This document shows positions 17,721 to 26,225 of a stretch of 64,000 nt of DNA, one piece after another. Source of the DNA: Kaistella gelatinilytica (lineage in GTDB: Bacteria > Bacteroidota > Bacteroidia > Flavobacteriales > Weeksellaceae); the NCBI RefSeq assembly GCF_015679325.1, contig NZ_JADPVI010000001.1:620001-684000 (forward strand). Reading direction: 5' to 3'. The notes beneath the pieces are model-generated. The model searched no databases and was not told the origin of the DNA. It worked only from the letters and a program-made list of their open reading frames with translations. Position 1 is the stretch's first letter. Each line of letters opens with the position of its first letter. The position numbers and the translations under genes are program-made.

Positions 17721-18266
17721 ATGAATTTCTCAATACAACCGACTCTGGAAAACGAATATGTCGATTTGGTACCTTTAGAAAAACATGATTTCGAAGAGCT
17801 TTTTGATGTCGCTTCAGATCCTGAAGTTTGGGCAATGCATCCGAACAAGGAAAGATACAGGAGAGAAGTTTTTGAAAACTTTTTTGCAGGAGCACTTGAA
17901 AGTAAAGGTGCTTTCTTGATCATCGATAAGCATACGGAAGAAGTTTTAGGCTGTACCAGATTTTATGATTTTAATGAAGATGACAACAGTATTTTTATAG
18001 GATATACTTTTTACGGAACTAAATCCTGGGGTAAAAATATTAATGCGGGAGTAAAAAAAATGATGCTGGATTATATTTTTCAGTTCGTCGATAAAGTTAT
18101 TTTTCACGTTGGGAAAGATAATATTCGTTCTATAAAGGCGATGAATAAATTGGGTGCAGAAAATTTAGGTGAAGAAGAAGTTGCTTATTTTGGAGAAGAT
18201 TCAAAAACCAATACCGTTTTTCAAATTAAAAAGGAAGACTGGAAATTGAAACAGAATTTGCATTAA
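17721..18266 (+). CDS. GNAT-family N-acetyltransferase
   Basis: 181 aa from ATG 17721. It resembles RimJ/RimL-type acetyltransferases: LVPLEKHDFEELFDVASDPEVWAMHP near the N-terminus, the acetyl-CoA region IGYTFYGTKSWGKNINAGVKKMMLDYIF at about 93-120, and VGKDNIRSIKAMNKLGAENLGE. In place of the usual QRxGxG/A loop there is SWGKNINAG. Substrate unknown; RimL-like proteins modify ribosomal protein N-termini or small amines. A longer start at 17622 would overlap the preceding gene and is rejected. Confidence 0.85.
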   Translation: MNFSIQPTLENEYVDLVPLEKHDFEELFDVASDPEVWAMHPNKERYRREVFENFFAGALESKGAFLIIDKHTEEVLGCTRFYDFNEDDNSIFIGYTFYGTKSWGKNINAGVKKMMLDYIFQFVDKVIFHVGKDNIRSIKAMNKLGAENLGEEEVAYFGEDSKTNTVFQIKKEDWKLKQNLH

Positions 18267-18291
18267 ATTCTCTTTAATTAAATATTTAAAG

Positions 18292-18501
18292 ATGATCAAA
18301 AAAGGAACAATTGTGCAGTGGAAATGGGGAAGTGGAAGTGCCAAAGGAAAAGTGATTGAAACCTTTACTGAGGAAGTTCATAAGACCATCAAAGGTTCGA
18401 AAATTACGCGAAAAGGAGAGAAAGACAATAAGGCTCTCCTCATCGAGCAGGAAGATGGCGACAAAGTTTTAAAACTGGAAAGTGAAGTTACAAAAGCCTG
18501 A
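18292..18501 (+). CDS. DUF2945 (HVA1 Tudor-like) small protein
   Basis: 69 aa. KKGTIVQWKWGSGSAKGKV and the later ITRKGEKDNKALLIEQEDGDKVLKLESEV match the DUF2945/HVA1 family, a small Tudor-like beta barrel. Function unknown. It is 3 bp from the DUF3253 gene, so these two are translated together. The pair is often found near photolyase or DNA-repair genes, as here. Confidence 0.8.
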   Translation: MIKKGTIVQWKWGSGSAKGKVIETFTEEVHKTIKGSKITRKGEKDNKALLIEQEDGDKVLKLESEVTKA

Positions 18502-18504
18502 TCG

Positions 18505-18759
18505 ATGGTAACGGATTCTGATCGAATAAAAAAGCTTCATCTCAAATTTGCGGAAGATCGCGGTCTGGATAAAACCTATTGTCCGTCGGAAGTCGCACGG
18601 GAATTATTCCCCGATGACTGGCGAGAAAAAATGGATGTGGTTAGAAAAGTTGCGGATGAATTAGTGATCGAAGGGAAATTAATTGTCCTGCAAAAAGGCT
18701 TTGAAAAAAAAGAATTACCCTCAAAATTGACAGGACCAATTCGTTTGCGAAAAAAATAA
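18505..18759 (+). CDS. DUF3253 winged-helix-like small protein
   Basis: 84 aa. YCPSEVARELFPDDWREKMDVVRKVADELVIEGKLIVLQKG is the DUF3253 core, predicted to fold as a small winged helix. No enzymatic residues are evident. It ends 15 bp from the convergent photolyase gene. Confidence 0.8.
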   Translation: MVTDSDRIKKLHLKFAEDRGLDKTYCPSEVARELFPDDWREKMDVVRKVADELVIEGKLIVLQKGFEKKELPSKLTGPIRLRKK

Positions 18760-18774
18760 ATCCCATTAACTCAA

Positions 18775-20163
18775 TCAATCCTTCAATTCTTGAATGAGAT
18801 TGATCGCTCTGGTCCATTTCTTATAAACTTCAATGGGATTTGGGTAAGCAGGAATATCAAATTCCCACGGAATTAAGGTTTCAATATCGTTTTTATCTGT
18901 TAATTCCGGGATCCATTTTCTGATGTAATCCTGCGCTCTATATTTATTGGATTGATGGACAGGATTTGTGTAATAAATCTCAAAAGCCTGCATATGCCAG
19001 TTCATCCAGTTTGAAGTCACGTCGTAATCGATCAACTTACTTTCAAAATACGCTGCTCCCCAAGTCCAGTCGATGTTTAAGTCAACTACAAAATAACTTG
19101 CACAATTTACACGACCTCGATTGCTCATGTAACCTGTTTCATTCAATTGTCTCATGTGTGCGTCTATGAAAGGAATTCCCGTCATTCCGTCACACCATTT
19201 TTTAAATTTTTCCGGATCATTTTCAAAAGGAATTTCTTTGTCTTTATAACCTTTTGTTTTAAAGATCTCATCCCCAAATTTCATTCCTTTAAAAGTAAAA
19301 TAATCCCGCCAAACCAGTTCGAAGATGAGCCACCACGTACTTTGATTTTTTGTCACCATTTGTTCATATTCTTTCACGGTCTCATAAATTTCCCGCGGAG
19401 AAATACAGCCTAAAGCCAGATAGGGTGAAAATTTTGAGCTGTAATCCAAACCTTCCGAGCGGTTTCTTGTCCAGCGATAACCAGTTAAAAGTTCTGATTT
19501 AAAAGTATAATATTGAAGTCTTTCCAAAGCCAAAGTTTCGCCACCTTCTAAAAATGGATCTGCATCATCATATTCTTTTTTTGTAAAACCATACTTCTTG
19601 TAGGACGGGAATTTTGAGCTTTTTGCATTTTCACAACTCTTTAATTGTTGTGAAGTTTTAAAGGTTTTCCGTGGTTCAGATTCTTTACCCGCCGGAATTC
19701 GATAAGCTTTGCTCGTCAAAGGAATATCTGGAATTCCAAAAGGGATATCATTTTTGTGATAAAGCGTTTTTCCCCAGTAAAAATGGTAGTTGAGTGCGGG
19801 TAATATTTTCTGAACTTCCGAAATGAGATGTAGTTCTTCACTGCAATATTCTTCTTCTGCGTAAAGATCGGTGATCTCAAATTCTTCAATTAATTGAGGT
19901 AAAGTTTTCAGGGCTGATTCTTCCCCGATCAAAAGATGGCCACCAATTTTTTCTAAATTTTCCTGCAAATTCAGGACAGATTGTTCCAGAAATTTAAAAC
20001 GGTTAATGTCTGCTTTTCGAAAACCTAAATCCAATTTTGCAAATAATTGTTGTTCTAGACAAAAGCAAAAAACCAATTCCTCACACTCAATTATTGCATG
20101 ATGAAGCGCTTCGTTATCATGAAGGCGCAAATCATTTTTAAACCAAACCAAACCTCTTTTCAT
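18775..20163 (-). CDS. DASH-family cryptochrome / photolyase
   Basis: 462 aa. N-terminal photolyase domain (MKRGLVWFKNDLRLHDNEAL, about residues 1-130) binds an antenna cofactor; the C-terminal FAD domain (about 200-460) contains GYRWTRNRSEGLDYSSKFSPYLALGCIS, WRDYFTFKG, MSNRGRVNCASYF and DYDVTSNWMNWHMQA. The SNRGR(V/Q)N and DYDxxSNW patterns are typical of DASH cryptochromes, which repair cyclobutane pyrimidine dimers mainly in single-stranded DNA using blue light. Convergent with the DUF2945-DUF3253 pair. Confidence 0.9.
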   Translation of the reverse strand: MKRGLVWFKNDLRLHDNEALHHAIIECEELVFCFCLEQQLFAKLDLGFRKADINRFKFLEQSVLNLQENLEKIGGHLLIGEESALKTLPQLIEEFEITDLYAEEEYCSEELHLISEVQKILPALNYHFYWGKTLYHKNDIPFGIPDIPLTSKAYRIPAGKESEPRKTFKTSQQLKSCENAKSSKFPSYKKYGFTKKEYDDADPFLEGGETLALERLQYYTFKSELLTGYRWTRNRSEGLDYSSKFSPYLALGCISPREIYETVKEYEQMVTKNQSTWWLIFELVWRDYFTFKGMKFGDEIFKTKGYKDKEIPFENDPEKFKKWCDGMTGIPFIDAHMRQLNETGYMSNRGRVNCASYFVVDLNIDWTWGAAYFESKLIDYDVTSNWMNWHMQAFEIYYTNPVHQSNKYRAQDYIRKWIPELTDKNDIETLIPWEFDIPAYPNPIEVYKKWTRAINLIQELKD

Positions 20164-20331
20164 TGAAAATAAAATTAATAACTAAACAAGAATTCTTTTA
20201 CACATTTTTTAAAATTACGGGAGAGTCAATCAATTTTTATGCTATTTCCATACAAAAAAACTTTAATTTAGAAATTCAGCTGAAGCGTCAAAAAATAAAT
20301 GCTTTTATGTATGTTTGTAAAAACATACTTT

Positions 20332-22905
20332 ATGGATTTTCTCAACCCTCTGGCTTTAGTTTCGGTTATTTTACTCATCATCATCTTGCGGAAGATCAAT
20401 TCTTCGCGATCTATCTCTGAAATTAATTTAAAAAAATTAGAAGATAAGCTGGATCGCCTTCAAAAAAAGATGGAGGAATTGACAGTTTCGGGTGTAAATG
20501 TAACAAACGTTTCGACAGAATCTCCAAAAGAAGAAATTATCAAAGCACCAGAAATTATTGTGCGAACAGTTCCTTTGCATGAGGAAGAAATAATTGAAGA
20601 GGAAATCGAAGAACCGGAAACTGAATTTGATTCAGAAATGCCTTTAACAGAAGAGGAATTCGAGTTCGAACATCCGCAAGACACGAGAATCGTTGCGTTT
20701 TCAAATGATCCGGTTGCCAGTCCAGTTTCCAATATAATTCAGGAACCTAAAATTCCTAAAAAATCCTTGTTAGAGAAATTCAAAGAAGAAAATCCAGATA
20801 TTGAAAAATTTATCGGGGAAAATTTGATCAACAAGATCGGTATATTAATTCTGGTTTTAGGAATTAGTTTCTTCGTTAAATATGCCATCGACAAAAATTG
20901 GATCAACGAACCTGCGCGAGTTGGAATCGGTGTTTTAGCCGGAGCTTTGGTGATGGGAATTGCCCATCGATTGAAGGCGAATTACAAAGCCTTTAGTTCT
21001 GTTTTTGTCGCGGGAGCTTTTGCCATTTTCTATTTTACGATCGCCATTGCTTTCCAGGAATATCATTTGTTCAGTCAATCTGTTGCGTTTGCGATAATGA
21101 TCGTAATTACAATTTTAAGTTCCTTTATTTCTGTGTCCTACAATCGACAGGAATTGGGCGTGCTTTCCCTCATAGCAGGATTTGCCGTACCGTGGATGGT
21201 AAGTACCGGCGAAGGAAATTATATGGTTTTGCTCACTTATATCGCAATTTTAAATATCGGGATGCTGATCATTTCCTACTATAAAAAGTGGAATATCGTA
21301 ACCATTTTAGCATTTGTATTTACCTGTCTGCTTTTCTCAATCTGGTGGAATCAAGCGATTAATTTGCCAAATGTGCCGCATCGTGGCGCTCTGTTTTTCG
21401 CCACTTTATTCTACTTAATATTCAGTGTTGCGACGGTTCTCAATAATTTACGAAGTTCCGGCACATTTTCTAAAATTCAGTATTTCCTCATCGTTGCCAA
21501 TACTTTCTTTTTCTTCGGAATGGGATTAGCCATTATCACGGACTGGAATATTCCGTTCAAAGGTTTATTCACCGTTGTTCTGGGAGTTTACAACTTAGTT
21601 TTTGCGAGCATTCTTTACAAGAGATTTGGTCTCAACAGAAATGCAGTTTATTTGCTTTTAGGTTTAACATTGACTTTCGCTACACTTACGATTCCGATTC
21701 AGTTTAAAGGAAATTATATCACTTTATTCTGGGCATGTGAAGCGGCACTCTTATTTTGGTTGGCTCAGAAATCTAAAATCGAAGTTTTCAAATGGAGCGC
21801 TGTTATTGTTCAGGCTCTAATGTTAGTGAGCTTGATGATGGATTGGGAACATTCTTATTCGGTCTTTAAAGATTCCGGAGAGATCATTCGACCAGTCTTT
21901 ATTACAGGAATTGTAGCCGTAATTTCTCTTATTTATACTTCTTATTTAATGAGAAATGAAACAGAGAAAAAGACCTTTTACGGGATCACCTTCGATCCTA
22001 AATTTTACGGGATGATCGCTTTCAGTTTATCGATAATCGTCGGCTATTTTACCGGAATTTTTGAAACAGTTTACCAGGCGAAATTATATAATGAAAGTTC
22101 CGCAACCGTGATTTCCTACGGCGCCGCTTTCCACTTCACCTTTTCCGCAGTACTGATCTATTTTATTTTTAAAGGGAAATCGCACTTCTTAAAACAGGGT
22201 GCAACAGTTCTTGGTATAGCAAATCTGTTAATCCTCATGTTTGCTTTCATGAATTTGCCGACTGCCGATCTGCACGATGGACCTTTAAAAATGTCAAAAA
22301 ATATCTCCGCTTATTTACTGCATTTCGTTTTGCTGGCAAGCGTAATTTTCAGTTTATATGTCATTATTAAAAATAGTTTAATTACTCCGGTTTTAGGCCT
22401 TTTGAAATTGAAATGGGCGCTCTGGATTTTTGTAATTGTGGGAGTTACAATTTTGAGTCAGGAAATGATCGTTCAGGTCATGTTTTATAACAGCGCCAAT
22501 ATCATTCCAGATACGATTGCTTCAATCACTAAAATGAATGTGAATTCAGAAGCCTATAATTCAATGACTGAGAAATACTTCACCGGAATATATAATTTAG
22601 AAACTCAAATTGTAAAAGTTGGATTCCCTGTTTTATGGGGAATAATTTCCTTTGGTCTACTCATTGTCGGGATAAAACGGGGTTGGAAACAATTGCGGAT
22701 CATCGCTTTGGTTTTACTGGGAGTTACTGTTGTTAAACTATTCACTTATGACATCAATGATGCCTCTGAAACCGGTAAAATTATCGCATTTATTCTCTTG
22801 GGAGTTTTAATTTTAATTATTTCTTTCGTGTATCAAAAATTGAAAAAATTAGTATCGGATGAACCGAAAATTGTTGAAGAAGAAAAAGAAGATGAAAGTA
22901 TTTAA
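20332..22905 (+). CDS. DUF2339 polytopic membrane protein
   Basis: 857 aa from ATG 20332. One N-terminal helix is followed by a coiled coil (about 30-60) and an acidic low-complexity stretch (about 85-130, rich in EEE). Then IGENLINKIGILILVLGISFFVKYAIDKNWI begins a block of more than twenty hydrophobic helices to the C-terminus, the layout of DUF2339. The family is uncharacterised. A -7-like TAtgTTTG lies at 20310-20317. Its last 14 bases overlap the start of the DUF3999-like gene, indicating a coupled pair. Confidence 0.88.
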   Translation: MDFLNPLALVSVILLIIILRKINSSRSISEINLKKLEDKLDRLQKKMEELTVSGVNVTNVSTESPKEEIIKAPEIIVRTVPLHEEEIIEEEIEEPETEFDSEMPLTEEEFEFEHPQDTRIVAFSNDPVASPVSNIIQEPKIPKKSLLEKFKEENPDIEKFIGENLINKIGILILVLGISFFVKYAIDKNWINEPARVGIGVLAGALVMGIAHRLKANYKAFSSVFVAGAFAIFYFTIAIAFQEYHLFSQSVAFAIMIVITILSSFISVSYNRQELGVLSLIAGFAVPWMVSTGEGNYMVLLTYIAILNIGMLIISYYKKWNIVTILAFVFTCLLFSIWWNQAINLPNVPHRGALFFATLFYLIFSVATVLNNLRSSGTFSKIQYFLIVANTFFFFGMGLAIITDWNIPFKGLFTVVLGVYNLVFASILYKRFGLNRNAVYLLLGLTLTFATLTIPIQFKGNYITLFWACEAALLFWLAQKSKIEVFKWSAVIVQALMLVSLMMDWEHSYSVFKDSGEIIRPVFITGIVAVISLIYTSYLMRNETEKKTFYGITFDPKFYGMIAFSLSIIVGYFTGIFETVYQAKLYNESSATVISYGAAFHFTFSAVLIYFIFKGKSHFLKQGATVLGIANLLILMFAFMNLPTADLHDGPLKMSKNISAYLLHFVLLASVIFSLYVIIKNSLITPVLGLLKLKWALWIFVIVGVTILSQEMIVQVMFYNSANIIPDTIASITKMNVNSEAYNSMTEKYFTGIYNLETQIVKVGFPVLWGIISFGLLIVGIKRGWKQLRIIALVLLGVTVVKLFTYDINDASETGKIIAFILLGVLILIISFVYQKLKKLVSDEPKIVEEEKEDESI

Positions 22906-24115
22906 AGTTTTATTTTTAATGATTGCAGCATGGAGTAGTGCGCAGAATTTTACGGGGACTTTACAACCCGTAGAGAAAGATGGTCTGACTCAAATTATTG
23001 TTCAACCCGAATTACTTTCAGCTTTGCAAAACAACTGGGATTATTTTCGGATTTTAGATTCAAAAAAAAATGAAGTTCCCTATGTTTTAAATCCAAACCT
23101 GAGTTCGAATAAGAAAAGTGTTGTTGAAAATCTGAAAATTGTTGCTGTAAATACGCTTCCAAATATTTCAACTTCTGTCATTATTTCTAATGAAAATGCC
23201 GTCAAAATTGATCAGCTGAATTTGACCATAGCAAATACGAATGTTGAAAAAATATATTCTATTTCCGGAAGCAACGATCAAAATCAATGGTATGGTCTGG
23301 TTTACAATGAAAGTCTGAATGACCTGGAAAGTGCTACCAATACTGAGGTTTTAAAGAATTTTCGTTTTCCTTTAAATAATTATAAGTTTCTAAAATTTGA
23401 ATTCGTGGATAAAAAATCCCTTCCCATTCAGGTTTTAGCAGCTTCTTTAAAAAGTGATCAGGCGACGCAGGAAGTTCCTTTAATTCAATTAAAAAATTTC
23501 AAGCAAACAGTGTCGCAAAATAAAACAGATAAAACCACAAGAATTGATATTACTTTCGATTCGAAGCAAGTCATAAACGGTTTGAAATTTACGATCTCAG
23601 CGCCTCAGTTTTATTTAAGAGATGCCGCAATTTTGGTGAACCGAACCCATGTTGTAAAGCGTGAAACAAAGAATTATCTGGAATCGCTCGTGGATTTTCA
23701 ATTAAATTCGAAAGCGCAAAATCAGTTTAAGTTTGGAGAGATCTTTGAAAAAAACTTAAGTATTATTATTCAAAATGAAGATAATTTACCTTTACAAATA
23801 TCTGATATTCAGTTTTTCCAAGAACCGGTTCTTCTCATTTCAGAATTGAAAGCGGGTGAAAAATACAATATTGTCATCGACTCCACACTCTTGCGACCGA
23901 AATATGATTTATCCAATTTTGAGGAAAATGTGCAGTCTCAGCTTCAGCAAACAGAAATTAGTAATTTAAGTAAAGTGACAGCCATAAATCAGAATAAAAA
24001 TGAAAATGAATTCTGGAGAACGCCTTTGTTCATGTGGCTTTGCATCGGATTAGCTTTACTGGTGATCGGTTATTTTTCTATGGGACTTTTAAAAGATTTA
24101 GGGAAGAATGACTAA
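22892..24115 (+). CDS. DUF3999-like periplasmic protein with C-terminal anchor
   Basis: 407 aa from ATG 22892. Signal peptide (MKVFKVLFLMIAAWSSAQ), a large beta-rich extracytoplasmic region, and one helix near the C-terminus (about 380-400, FMWLCIGLALLVIGYFSMGLL). Stretches such as YSISGSNDQNQWYGLVYNE resemble the DUF3999 family, whose members also follow DUF2339 genes. An in-frame ATG 33 bp upstream is inside the DUF2339 gene and adds only a lysine-rich run, so the later start is preferred. Function unknown; probably a partner of the DUF2339 protein. Confidence 0.72.
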   Translation: MKVFKVLFLMIAAWSSAQNFTGTLQPVEKDGLTQIIVQPELLSALQNNWDYFRILDSKKNEVPYVLNPNLSSNKKSVVENLKIVAVNTLPNISTSVIISNENAVKIDQLNLTIANTNVEKIYSISGSNDQNQWYGLVYNESLNDLESATNTEVLKNFRFPLNNYKFLKFEFVDKKSLPIQVLAASLKSDQATQEVPLIQLKNFKQTVSQNKTDKTTRIDITFDSKQVINGLKFTISAPQFYLRDAAILVNRTHVVKRETKNYLESLVDFQLNSKAQNQFKFGEIFEKNLSIIIQNEDNLPLQISDIQFFQEPVLLISELKAGEKYNIVIDSTLLRPKYDLSNFEENVQSQLQQTEISNLSKVTAINQNKNENEFWRTPLFMWLCIGLALLVIGYFSMGLLKDLGKND

Positions 24116-24116
24116 T

Positions 24117-24275
24117 TTATTTTCCGCTGCAATCCTGAAATAATTCCGCACCATAATAGAAAACAAAAAGCCAGGCAATTCCTTTCACCGTAAAAAAGAT
24201 TACGCCGCCAATTCCGACGCGCTTAAACCACTTTTTAAATTTCTGGTTTTTATCTTCAGGCTGTAAATTTTCCAT
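24117..24275 (-). CDS. 52-aa single-helix membrane protein
   Basis: Starts ATG 24275, stop at 24117-24119. The product is MENLQPEDKNQKFKKWFKRV followed by a hydrophobic helix (about residues 21-42, glycine- and aromatic-rich) and a short tail DCSGK. The positively charged segment before the helix predicts an N-in topology. It is convergent with the DUF3999 gene, one base apart. Codon use looks native. Function unknown. Confidence 0.6.
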   Translation of the reverse strand: MENLQPEDKNQKFKKWFKRVGIGGVIFFTVKGIAWLFVFYYGAELFQDCSGK

Positions 24276-24492
24276 GGAGAACTTTTCCCAAAATTAATAC
24301 TATTATTTAGACCTTTAAAATTTAGATGTCAAAATAATTGATACTGATCTCATTAAAGAAAATCATGCTATTCATTGTATTTGCGATATCGTTTTCTAAA
24401 TTCCAAAATCCTTTAAAATTCAATAAAACCCTGTTAAAATTTTTCTGATTTCAGCAATTGTAGTATCTTTAAGGACAATTCAAAATAAAATT

Positions 24493-26043
24493 ATGTCCCA
24501 AACAAATCAGGATTTTGGAATCGAAAAATCCCTTTCTAATTTAGGTATTCAACAAGAAAATTTAGGAGTTTCAACCGGTGGAAAATACTTTGCCAACGGT
24601 GATTTACTTGAAAGTTATTCTCCAACAGATGGCAAGTTAATAGCAAAAGTTACTACAGCGAGTTCTGCTGATTACGATCAGGTCATTGAAACTGCAAAAA
24701 AAGCTTATTTGGAATTTCGTCAAATTCCCGCACCGAAAAGGGGAGAATTGGTACGTCAGTTTGGTTTAAAATTACGGGAATATAAAGATGACTTAGGAAA
24801 ACTCGTTTCTTATGAGATGGGAAAATCTTTGCAGGAAGGTTTGGGTGAAGTTCAGGAAATGATCGATATCTGCGATTTCGCAGTGGGATTATCCCGTCAA
24901 CTTCACGGTTACACGATGCATTCGGAAAGACCTGGACACAGAATGTACGAACAATATCATCCTTTAGGAATTATTGGAATTATTTCCGCCTTTAATTTCC
25001 CGGTTGCAGTTTGGTCCTGGAATACCGCACTTGCCTGGATCTGTGGAAATGTTACTATCTGGAAACCATCTGAGAAAGCTCCGCTTTGTGGGATCGCCTG
25101 TCAAAATATTATCACCGAAGTTTTAAAAGAAAATAATCTTCCTGAAGGAATTTCAACCATGATCGTAGGTGATCACAAAATTGGGGAGAAAATGGTAAAT
25201 GATAAAAATGTGGCTCTAATTTCTTTCACCGGTTCTACGAGAGTCGGAAGAATTGTGGGAACTAACGTTGCTCAAAGATTCGGCAAATCAATTCTGGAAT
25301 TAGGTGGAAATAACGCCATTATTTTTACAGAAAACGCAGATTTGAATATGTCAATCATCGGAGCTGTTTTCGGCGCAGTAGGAACTGCAGGACAGAGATG
25401 TACATCAACCAGAAGGTTAATTATTCATGAATCTATTTTTGAAGATGTGAAAAACCGTTTGGTAAAAGCGTACGGACAAATAAAAATCGGAAATCCTTTA
25501 GACGAAAATAATCACGTTGGACCTTTGATCGATAAACAAGCAGTTCAGCAATATATGGATTCCATTGAAAAATGTAAAAAAGAAGGCGGAAAATTCGTGG
25601 TTGAAGGCGGCGTTTTAGAAGGTGAAAATTACGAATCCGGATGTTACGTGAAGCCATGTATCGCTGAAGTACAAAATTCGTTCGAAATTGTACAACACGA
25701 AACATTCGCACCGATTCTTTACATCATGAAATACAAAACTCTGGAGGAAGCTATCGCAATGCAGAACGATGTTCCGCAAGGTTTAAGTTCCGCGATCATG
25801 ACGACTGATATGCGTCAAGCTGAATTATTTTTGTCTCAAAATGGTTCCGATTGTGGAATCGCCAATGTGAACATAGGAACTTCAGGTGCAGAGATCGGTG
25901 GCGCTTTTGGTGGTGAAAAAGAAACTGGCGGTGGAAGAGAATCCGGTTCCGATGTTTGGAAATATTACATGAGAAGACAAACGAATACCATCAATTATAC
26001 CGACAGTTTGCCTTTAGCACAGGGAATTAAATTTGATTTGTAA
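24493..26043 (+). CDS. pcd: L-piperideine-6-carboxylate / 2-aminoadipate semialdehyde dehydrogenase
   Basis: 516-aa aldehyde dehydrogenase of the ALDH7 (antiquitin) type. Catalytic Cys303 lies in TAGQRCTSTRR, the general base Glu269 in LELGG, and NAD binding in FTGSTRVGRIVG. It oxidises the semialdehyde/P6C formed from lysine to 2-aminoadipate. The assignment over other aldehyde dehydrogenases rests on ALDH7-type sequence and on the lysine 6-transaminase gene directly downstream, the same pairing known as lat/pcd in Flavobacterium lutescens. The spacer to lat contains a palindromic element. Confidence 0.88.
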   Translation: MSQTNQDFGIEKSLSNLGIQQENLGVSTGGKYFANGDLLESYSPTDGKLIAKVTTASSADYDQVIETAKKAYLEFRQIPAPKRGELVRQFGLKLREYKDDLGKLVSYEMGKSLQEGLGEVQEMIDICDFAVGLSRQLHGYTMHSERPGHRMYEQYHPLGIIGIISAFNFPVAVWSWNTALAWICGNVTIWKPSEKAPLCGIACQNIITEVLKENNLPEGISTMIVGDHKIGEKMVNDKNVALISFTGSTRVGRIVGTNVAQRFGKSILELGGNNAIIFTENADLNMSIIGAVFGAVGTAGQRCTSTRRLIIHESIFEDVKNRLVKAYGQIKIGNPLDENNHVGPLIDKQAVQQYMDSIEKCKKEGGKFVVEGGVLEGENYESGCYVKPCIAEVQNSFEIVQHETFAPILYIMKYKTLEEAIAMQNDVPQGLSSAIMTTDMRQAELFLSQNGSDCGIANVNIGTSGAEIGGAFGGEKETGGGRESGSDVWKYYMRRQTNTINYTDSLPLAQGIKFDL

Positions 26044-26080
26044 AATAATAAAAGTAATTTGGGCAGACAATTCCGCCCTC

Positions 26081-26153
26081 CGTTCCCGCTTTTTTTATTG
26101 GTGGCTTCGGCTTCGCTCAGCCACCAATAAAAAAGAGCTCCACTCAGGTCGGG
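26081..26153. repeat. Palindromic dispersed element, copy A
   Basis: CGTTCCCGCTTTTTT, then a 16-bp perfect stem (26091-26106 with 26119-26134) around a 12-nt loop, then GAGCTCCACTCAGGTCGGG. The outer sequences are shared almost base for base with the element at 37057-37153, whereas the stem interior is different. It separates pcd from lat. Confidence 0.82.
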
Positions 26154-26225
26154 CTGTGTTTGGGATTTAAAAATCTAAATTCACAGGTAATTTATTATCA
26201 AAAATATTTAAAAATAATACAAGAT

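Noticed and set aside
19147-19413. Frames antisense to the DASH cryptochrome
   Set aside because: Shadow frames; the opposite strand shows full photolyase motifs.
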